Shown in pieces: positions 51,984-57,785 of a stretch of DNA of 57,785 nt. The position numbers and the translations under genes were made by a program. The notes beneath the pieces were generated by a model. It was not told the DNA's origin and made no database searches. It saw only the letters and a program-made list of their open reading frames with translations. The DNA is from an uncultured Ruminococcus sp. (GTDB lineage: Bacteria; Bacillota; Clostridia; Oscillospirales; Acutalibacteraceae). Position 1 is the first letter of the stretch, and each line of letters opens with the position of its first letter. The stretch lies in contig CADCHW010000014.1 of assembly GCA_902801245.1 (NCBI GenBank), positions 2,879 to 60,663 of the forward strand, given 5' to 3'.

Positions 51984-54608
51984 ATGAGCGAATATCAGTA
52001 CACTATCGTTGACAGTGTTGAGAGCTTTGAGGCAAAGCTTGCCGAAGTAAGAGAAGCACAGAAGAAATTTGCAACCTATACACAGGAGCAGGTAGATTTC
52101 ATTTTCAAGTCGGCAGCTCTTGCAGCTAACAAAGAGAGAATCAGACTTGCTAAAATGGCTGTTCAAGAAACAGGCATGGGCATCGTTGAAGATAAGGTTA
52201 TCAAAAACCACTATGCAGCTGAGTACATCTACAATAAATACAAGAATACAAAGACCTGCGGTGTTATCGAAGAGGACAAGGCTTTCGGTTACACAAGAAT
52301 TGCAGAGCCTATCGGTGTAGTAGGTGCGGTTATTCCTACAACCAACCCGACATCTACAGCTATCTTTAAGACACTTATTTCTTTGAAAACAAGAAATGCT
52401 ATCATGATTAGCCCCCACCCGAGAGCTAAAAACTCCACAATCGAAGCAGCAAAGGTTGTTCTCGAAGCAGCTGTTAAGGCAGGTGCTCCGGAGGGTATTA
52501 TCTCTTGGATTGACGTACCGAGCCTTGAGCTTACAAACACACTTATGAGAGAAGCTGACATTATCCTCGCTACAGGCGGTCCCGGAATGGTTAAGGCTGC
52601 TTACTCCAGCGGTACTCCGGCAGTAGGTGTTGGTGCAGGTAACGCATCTGCAATTATCGACCCGTCGGCTGACATCATCAATGCTGTAAACTCTATCATT
52701 CATTCAAAGACTTTCGATAACGGTATGATCTGTGCTACAGAGCAGACAGTTATTGCCGACAAGACTATCTATGATGACGTTAAGAACGAGTTCATCAAGA
52801 GAGGCTGTTACTTCCTTAACGATGAAGAGAAAGACAAGCTCAGAGCTACAATGCTTATCAACGGTGCACTCAACGCTAAAATCGTTGGTCAGCGTCCTGT
52901 AACTATTGCTAAGATGGCAGGCTTTGAAGTTCCCGAAACAACAAAAGTTCTTATCGGTGAAGCTGAGAGTACAGACCCGAGCGAAGCTTTCGGTCACGAG
53001 AAGCTTACAACAATTCTCGGTATGTATAAGTCTGAGAATTTCGAGGATTCTCTCGACATTGCTGAAACACTCCTCAACAACAACGGCGGTATCGGTCATA
53101 CTTCCGTACTCTGGATTGACACATTGACAGAGAAAGAGAAGTACAATGAGTTCACAAACAGAATGAAGACATGTCGTCTTATCATCAATACTCCGTCTTC
53201 ACTCGGCGGTATCGGTGACCTTTACAACTTCAAACTTGCTCCGTCACTCACACTTGGCTGCGGTTCATGGGGCGGCAACAGTGTATCCGAGAACGTTGGA
53301 GTTAAGCACCTTATCAATATCAAGACAGTAGCAGAGAGGAGAGAGAATATGCTTTGGTTCAGAGCTCCGCAGAAGGTATACTTTAAGAAAGGTTGTTTGC
53401 CTGTAGCTCTTGACGAACTCAAGAACGTAATGGGTAAGAAGAAAGCATTTATCGTAACAGATAGTTTCCTCTACAACAACGGCTACACAAAGCCGATTAC
53501 AGATAAGCTCGACGAAATGGGCATTACTCATACAACATTCTACAACGTTGCTCCCGACCCGACACTTGCTTGTGCAAAAGAGGGTGCAGAGCAGATGAAA
53601 GCATTCAAGCCTGATACAATTATAGCTATCGGCGGTGGTTCTGCAATGGACGCAGGTAAGATTATGTGGGTTCTTTATGAGCATCCCGAAGCTGACTTCC
53701 ATGATATGGCAATGCGTTTCGTAGATATCAGAAAGAGAATTTACACATTCCCGAAGATGGGCGAGAAGGCTTACTTTATTGCTATCCCGACATCAGCAGG
53801 TACAGGTTCCGAGGTTACTCCGTTCGCAGTTATCACAGACGAACAGACAGGTGTTAAGTATCCGCTTGCTGACTATGAGCTTCTCCCGAATATGGCTATC
53901 ATTGATGCAGATATGCATATGACAGCTCCTAAGGGTCTTACATCGGCTTCCGGTATCGACGCTGTTACACACGCACTTGAGGCTTATGCTTCTGTAATGG
54001 CTACAGACTATACAGACGGTCTTGCTCTCCGTTCTCTTAAGATGATTTTCGAGTATCTCCCGAGAGCTTACGACAACGGTCCTAACGATCCTGTTGCAAG
54101 AGAGAAAATGGCTAACGCTGCTACAATGGCAGGTATGGCATTTGCTAACGCATTCCTCGGTGTTTGCCACTCTATGGCTCATAAGCTCGGTGCATTCCAT
54201 CACTTGCCGCACGGTATTGCTAACGCACTTATGATTGACGATGTTCTCCGTTTCAATGCTTCCGAAACTCCGGTTAAGATGGGTACATTCAGCCAGTACG
54301 ATCATCCGCATACACTTGCCAGATATGCAGAGGTTGCTGATTACTTGAATCTCGGCGGCAACACAGACGAAGAGAAGCTTGAAAACCTTATCAAGGCTAT
54401 CGATGAACTCAAGGTTAAGATTGGTATTAAGGATACAATCAGAGATTACGGTATCGATGAGGAAGACTTCCTTAACAGACTTGACGATATGACAGAGCAG
54501 GCATTCGATGACCAGTGTACAGGTGCTAACCCGAGATATCCGCTCTTCAGCGAAATCAAGGAGATGTATCTCCACGCTTACTATGGCGATGATTACAACG
54601 CAGAATAA
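51984..54608 (+). CDS. adhE: Bifunctional acetaldehyde/alcohol dehydrogenase AdhE
   Basis: 874 aa, the family length. Residues 1 to about 440 are the CoA-acylating aldehyde dehydrogenase, with GAVIPTTNPTSTAIFKTL, GVGAGNASAII and the catalytic Cys in DNGMICATEQTV (about residue 248). From about 455 on is the iron-dependent alcohol dehydrogenase, with IGGGSAMDAGKIMW, SAGTGSEVTPFAVI, GIDAVTHALEAYAS and the metal His residues in CHSMAHKLGAFHHLPHG. It turns acetyl-CoA into ethanol and regenerates NAD in fermentation; AdhE forms long helical filaments (spirosomes). AGGAGAG precedes the ATG. Its codon use is more biased than that of its neighbours, as expected for a highly expressed gene. Confidence 0.97.
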   Translation: MSEYQYTIVDSVESFEAKLAEVREAQKKFATYTQEQVDFIFKSAALAANKERIRLAKMAVQETGMGIVEDKVIKNHYAAEYIYNKYKNTKTCGVIEEDKAFGYTRIAEPIGVVGAVIPTTNPTSTAIFKTLISLKTRNAIMISPHPRAKNSTIEAAKVVLEAAVKAGAPEGIISWIDVPSLELTNTLMREADIILATGGPGMVKAAYSSGTPAVGVGAGNASAIIDPSADIINAVNSIIHSKTFDNGMICATEQTVIADKTIYDDVKNEFIKRGCYFLNDEEKDKLRATMLINGALNAKIVGQRPVTIAKMAGFEVPETTKVLIGEAESTDPSEAFGHEKLTTILGMYKSENFEDSLDIAETLLNNNGGIGHTSVLWIDTLTEKEKYNEFTNRMKTCRLIINTPSSLGGIGDLYNFKLAPSLTLGCGSWGGNSVSENVGVKHLINIKTVAERRENMLWFRAPQKVYFKKGCLPVALDELKNVMGKKKAFIVTDSFLYNNGYTKPITDKLDEMGITHTTFYNVAPDPTLACAKEGAEQMKAFKPDTIIAIGGGSAMDAGKIMWVLYEHPEADFHDMAMRFVDIRKRIYTFPKMGEKAYFIAIPTSAGTGSEVTPFAVITDEQTGVKYPLADYELLPNMAIIDADMHMTAPKGLTSASGIDAVTHALEAYASVMATDYTDGLALRSLKMIFEYLPRAYDNGPNDPVAREKMANAATMAGMAFANAFLGVCHSMAHKLGAFHHLPHGIANALMIDDVLRFNASETPVKMGTFSQYDHPHTLARYAEVADYLNLGGNTDEEKLENLIKAIDELKVKIGIKDTIRDYGIDEEDFLNRLDDMTEQAFDDQCTGANPRYPLFSEIKEMYLHAYYGDDYNAE

Positions 54609-54661
54609 TAACTAAGTCAGTATTCGCTCACTGATTTAGATAGACTTCTATTTTGATAAAA

Positions 54662-54702
54662 CACAGCCGTTATGGGAAAATTCCTGTAACGGCTGTGCTA
54701 TT
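54662..54702 (+). terminator. Terminator of adhE
   Basis: CACAGCCGTTA (54662-54672) and TAACGGCTGTG (54687-54697), then CTATTTTAT. A weaker hairpin, TAAGTCAGT/ACTGATTTA, lies just after the stop at about 54612-54637. The rest of 54609-54927 is AT-rich with no further feature I can support. Confidence 0.8.
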
Positions 54703-54927
54703 TTATATGACAATATACAGTATGGATTCATTGGTACTTTCTGTCATTGACAATTGATGTGTTCAATAAAAATTCAAAAAATCTATTTAAATATATTTTA
54801 AGTGATAAAATAAAAAATAACTCTTTTTCAATTGTCTTTCTATAATTTAAGTAGATATTAAAGTAGTGTTAAGGTACGTATAATATAATTATAATAGAAA
54901 AACAAAAATGCTGAAAGGAGAATCATT

Positions 54928-55986
54928 ATGATTACATACAAGGGAGATAACAGAAAAATTGCACTTATTCCTGCTTATAAACCGGAGGAGAATCTTATCG
55001 AGCTTAGCCGCAGTCTTTTTGATTTTGGTTTCAGAGTTGTTATTGTAAATGACGGAAGTGGTAAAGAATACGATGATGTGTTCAGAAGAGCTGCCGAGTA
55101 TGCATTGATTCTTCGGCACGATGAAAACAGGGGCAAAGGCAGTGCCTTAAAGACAGGACTCAGGTGTATAGAAAATGTGTTTATTCCGCCTTATACCGTT
55201 GTTACACTTGACGCAGACGGTCAACATACGGTAAAAGACGCCGTTGCAATTACAGAGCAATCTTGTCAAAACCCCGGCAGACTTATTCTTGGAACACGGT
55301 CATTTAAGGGAAATGTTCCGCTGAGAAGCCGACTGGGTAATATCGTTACAAGATCGGTTTTTAAATTATCGACCTGCAGCAGCATTTCCGATACGCAGAC
55401 AGGACTTAGGGCATTTTCTCACAGACTAATAAACACCATGAAAGGTATTCCGGGCGATCGGTACGAATACGAAATGAAAGTGCTTATGTATTGTGCCCGC
55501 AATGGCATTGAGATGAAAGAAGTTCCTATCGAAACCATTTATCTCAATAATAATGAGTCTTCGCATTTTAACACAATTACCGATTCATTCAGGATATACA
55601 GAGAGATACTTCGTTTTTCGGTTTCGTCGATTGCATCGTTTTTTCTTGACTACGCTTTATATTGTGCATTGTTTGGTATTACAGGTTCGGTTGCTTTTTC
55701 AAACGTAATGTCAAGGCTATTCAGTGCAACAGCCAATTACACGCTTAACAAAAAGCTTGTGTTCGGAAGTAAAAGTGCTGTGGGGGAATCTGCGTTAAGG
55801 TATGCTATGCTTGCGATTTTTGTTCTGATATGTAATACAACGCTTCTCAGACTGTTTGTTTCTTATTACGGAATTAATGCGTATGCAGCAAAAATTGTTA
55901 CAGAAATAATGATGTTTGCGGTGAGTTATACTGTACAGAAGAAGTTTGTGTTTCCGAAGAAAGGGGTAATGTCAAATGACCTATAA
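54928..55986 (+). CDS. GT2 glycosyltransferase fused to a GtrA domain, 352 aa
   Basis: AAAGGAG precedes the ATG. The N-terminal 220 residues are a family 2 glycosyltransferase of the polyprenyl-phosphate sugar synthase type: LIPAYKPEENL, VVIVNDGSGKEYDDV, the RGKGSALKTGL loop and VTLDADGQH (Asp motif near residue 90). Residues about 229-345 form four membrane segments with the GtrA pattern (ASFFLDYALYCALFGITGS, ATANYTLNKKLVF). GtrA proteins are thought to flip lipid-linked sugars, so this fusion may make and flip one. Its stop overlaps the next start by 11 bases. Confidence 0.9.
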   Translation: MITYKGDNRKIALIPAYKPEENLIELSRSLFDFGFRVVIVNDGSGKEYDDVFRRAAEYALILRHDENRGKGSALKTGLRCIENVFIPPYTVVTLDADGQHTVKDAVAITEQSCQNPGRLILGTRSFKGNVPLRSRLGNIVTRSVFKLSTCSSISDTQTGLRAFSHRLINTMKGIPGDRYEYEMKVLMYCARNGIEMKEVPIETIYLNNNESSHFNTITDSFRIYREILRFSVSSIASFFLDYALYCALFGITGSVAFSNVMSRLFSATANYTLNKKLVFGSKSAVGESALRYAMLAIFVLICNTTLLRLFVSYYGINAYAAKIVTEIMMFAVSYTVQKKFVFPKKGVMSNDL

Positions 55987-57007
55987 AAAGTTCGCTGTGG
56001 TATATGGTGTTGTACTAACTGCTTTTACGGCTTATGTTTTGCTTGATACCTTTGTGATACCCACCAAATACACATCTGCTACAACTTCGCAACCCATAAC
56101 GGGTTATTCTCAGTCGATAGATGTAACCGATGAAACTGATATTACACTGCACTCGCTGCAAGAAGACTCAAGTACAGCGGAAATCGATGCTGACAGTACA
56201 ACCGACACTCAAATTATAGAAGATTATTCACAGAAAAGTATGAGAGATACTTTAGAAAGTAATCAGCAGGCAACCGAAATTACCGAGAACAGTTATCAGG
56301 ACGATAATATTACAATTGAGCTGAAAGAATATTACGAGAATAACACAAAAATATACGTTGCTGATATACAGTTGAATTCGGCTGATTATTTGAAAACGGC
56401 TCTTGCAAGCAATACATACGGGAAAAATATCACGCAAAAGACTTCCGAAATGGCGATGTCAAATAATGCCATACTCGCAATAAACGGCGATTACTATGGT
56501 GCAAAGGAAAGCGGTTATGTTATAAGAAACGGAACATTGTACCGTGACTATGGTTCAAGCGATACCGACGTGCTTTGCATATATGCCGATGGTCACTTTG
56601 AGATAACGAACAGCTCGGAAAAAACGGCACAGCAGCTAATATCCGAAGGAGTTGTTCAGGCATTTTCTTTCGGACCCGCACTTGTTGAAAACGGGCAGAT
56701 TTCCGTCAGCAAAGGAGAAGAAGTGGGCAAAGCGATGGCAAGCAATCCCCGTACAGCAATAGGTATAATTGACGATAAGCATTACGTTTTTGTTGTATCG
56801 GACGGAAGAACATCTGAAAGCGAGGGTTTGTCCTTGTCGGAGCTTGCGGAATTTATGCAAAGTCTAGGTGTAACGTGTGCGTATAATCTTGACGGCGGCG
56901 GTTCATCTACAATGTACTTTAACGGTGAAATAGTCAACAATCCGACAACAAGCGGAAAGACCATAAAGGAACGGAGCGTGAGTGATATTGTTTACATCGG
57001 ATATTAA
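55976..57007 (+). CDS. Membrane-anchored phosphodiester glycosidase (NAGPA-like)
   Basis: 343 aa. An uncleaved N-terminal anchor (FAVVYGVVLTAFTAYVLLD) and a Thr/Ser/Asp-rich linker up to about residue 105 precede the catalytic domain of the NAGPA/DUF2233 family: MAMSNNAILAINGDYYG, NPRTAIGIIDD, FVVSDGRTSESEGLSLSELA and YNLDGGGSSTMYFNG. These enzymes cleave sugars from phosphodiesters, and bacterial members are linked to exopolysaccharide or phosphodiester-linked surface glycans. It overlaps the glycosyltransferase gene by 11 bases and the next gene by 26, so the three act together. Confidence 0.88.
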   Translation: MTYKKFAVVYGVVLTAFTAYVLLDTFVIPTKYTSATTSQPITGYSQSIDVTDETDITLHSLQEDSSTAEIDADSTTDTQIIEDYSQKSMRDTLESNQQATEITENSYQDDNITIELKEYYENNTKIYVADIQLNSADYLKTALASNTYGKNITQKTSEMAMSNNAILAINGDYYGAKESGYVIRNGTLYRDYGSSDTDVLCIYADGHFEITNSSEKTAQQLISEGVVQAFSFGPALVENGQISVSKGEEVGKAMASNPRTAIGIIDDKHYVFVVSDGRTSESEGLSLSELAEFMQSLGVTCAYNLDGGGSSTMYFNGEIVNNPTTSGKTIKERSVSDIVYIGY

Positions 57008-57398
57008 TAAAAAGGGTATTGTATCGGGTATGGTTTGGACGTTCGGTATAATGCTCTTCGGAGCGATATATGAGCATTTTAGCTTTGGAGTGTATTCGGG
57101 CTATATGATTTATGCATTTGTACCTATGTTAATAGAAACAGCTTTTCTTATGGTTATGTATGAAAAGAAAAAATTTATAAGCAGCACTGCAAAAATGTTC
57201 CTTCGCTGTGCAAGCATTACTGCATCGATTGGTTGTGCAGCTGCCGGAATAGTTGAGATATACGGTACAGAAAATAGAATGTTGAAGTATTATGCTATTG
57301 CGGCAGGCATATTGTATTTGATTGCTTTGGGGCATATAATCACTTCAAATACAGAAGAACGGCATTTGTCGGATACCTCAGTTCAGTCTGATATTTAG
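56982..57398 (+). CDS. Small polytopic membrane protein, 138 aa
   Basis: GTG start at 56982 inside the end of the glycosidase gene (26-base overlap). Four hydrophobic segments: GMVWTFGIMLFGAIYEHF, MIYAFVPMLIETAFLMVMY, CASITASIGCAAAGIV and YYAIAAGILYLIALGHII, then a short polar tail. No known motif. An internal start at the Met of VSGMVW is also possible. It is coupled to the glycosyltransferase-glycosidase pair and may support glycan assembly. Confidence 0.65.
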   Translation: MILFTSDINKKGIVSGMVWTFGIMLFGAIYEHFSFGVYSGYMIYAFVPMLIETAFLMVMYEKKKFISSTAKMFLRCASITASIGCAAAGIVEIYGTENRMLKYYAIAAGILYLIALGHIITSNTEERHLSDTSVQSDI

Positions 57399-57420
57399 TA
57401 ATTATGAGTATATAATACAA

Positions 57421-57451
57421 CGGCGAGTAGGAAAGACCTATTCGCCGATTT
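57421..57451 (+). terminator. Terminator of the envelope operon
   Basis: CGGCGAGTAGG (57421-57431) pairs with CCTATTCGCCG (57437-57447; one G-T pair), followed by ATTTT. Confidence 0.75.
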
Positions 57452-57553
57452 TGACAGTGTGAATGTTCTGAGAGAATAATTGCTAATATTTGTGTAATAT
57501 TATGATATAATTATTTCAGCATAATAAAGAGAAAAACACCAGTTTACAAGAAA

Positions 57554-57684
57554 TTAAGAAGCTAAAGGAAAATCAAAAGAGGAGTCTTTAAGCAACTTAG
57601 CAATATGAGCAGTATTTTTGTTAGTTTCGAGATGAGATACGAAAGTGTAAAAAATACCTGACGTCGAATAAGATTGCCCCAAAA
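57554..57684 (-). pseudogene. Possible 3' end of a gene cut by element G
   Basis: The minus strand reads an open frame ending TAA at 57554-57556, including GIFYTFVSHLETNKNTAHIA and KLLKDSSFDFPLAS. It starts where element G (57685 on) ends. The composition is protein-like but no family is recognised, and the piece is short. The rest of 57452-57553 is AT-rich with no gene seen. Confidence 0.2.
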
Positions 57685-57785
57685 GATTGTAGCTGTACGG
57701 TTGCGAAGCTTATTAAAGTTTGGTCAAGCTTTTTAAAGCTTGCGGGCGACGGAACACCCCAAGAAGCCGAGCCGTAGGCGACAGC
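57685..57785 (-). mobile_element. Inverted-repeat (MITE-like) element, copy G, cut by window end
   Basis: TTGTAGCTGTACGGTTGCG at 57688-57706 is the intact terminal repeat, followed by TTAAAGTTTGGTCAAGC, a CTTTTTAAAGCTTGCGGGCG stretch and a GACGGAACACCCCAAGAAG arm shared with copies B and C. The rest lies beyond the window. Confidence 0.75.

Noticed and set aside
51963-54575. Long open frames on the minus strand across adhE (51963-52703, 52704-53099, 53265-53702, 53793-54575)
   Set aside because: They are antisense shadows of a strongly biased coding sequence; translations are Cys-rich nonsense without motifs or ribosome binding sites.

Overview
The window is AT-rich, densely coded DNA that looks like a chromosomal segment of an anaerobic gut or rumen Firmicute of the Ruminococcaceae/Oscillospiraceae type. 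The reasons are low G+C, strong GGAGG ribosome binding sites, TTGACA-N17-TATAAT promoters, the clostridial gene order nusB-xseA-xseB-ispA-dxs-tlyA-nadK-argR-recN, a fermentative AdhE, a lysine riboswitch on dapA-lysA, and a leucine-rich-repeat protein ending in a dockerin (cellulosome-type docking module). No rRNA, tRNA, transposase, phage genes or CRISPR array were seen.

Region 1 (about 0.3-15.4 kb) is the unusual part: a single-strand cluster with tight gene spacing. In order it encodes an unrecognised 538-aa protein with a possible degenerate AAA fold, an Hsp70/actin-fold ATPase, a 1066-aa coiled-coil rod with an exact 105-residue internal period, a zinc-ribbon protein, a deleted duplicate gene, two helical proteins with basic N-termini (the second resembling ESCRT-III/Snf7 in layout), a Vps4-type AAA ATPase with an MIT-like N-terminus, a BrxL-like AAA+ protein without the Lon-type protease domain, and another AAA-type protein with a poor Walker B. 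I read it as a multi-protein machine in which AAA motors act on coiled-coil or filament-forming partners, perhaps in membrane remodelling, stress response or defence. Fold assignments rest on motifs; the function is inference. Copies of a dispersed inverted-repeat element (about 230-270 bp) lie at both ends of the cluster and inside it.

Region 2 (15.6-27.8 kb) has an HprK-like kinase with an ABC exporter, a cysteine-rich protein, a small cassette with a DMP19-like gene, a two-gene ABC-2 transporter on the minus strand, and a divergent moxR-DUF58-transglutaminase operon. Region 3 (27.8-42.5 kb) has a stand-alone TrpB-type tryptophan synthase beta chain and then the long housekeeping operon from nusB to a Cof-type phosphatase (isoprenoid precursors, exonuclease VII, NAD kinase, ArgR, RecN).

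Region 4 (42.5-51.5 kb) has a membrane protein, a tyrosine recombinase, a DUF1540 protein, riboswitch-controlled dapA-lysA, a YitT-family membrane protein, and the LRR-dockerin gene, whose signal peptide and body lie in different frames. Region 5 (51.5-57.8 kb) has adhE behind a leader peptide and hairpin, and an overlapping three-gene envelope operon (glycosyltransferase-GtrA fusion, phosphodiester glycosidase, small membrane protein). At least seven copies of the inverted-repeat element (A to G below) are spread over the window, nearly always between genes; the last is cut by the window edge.
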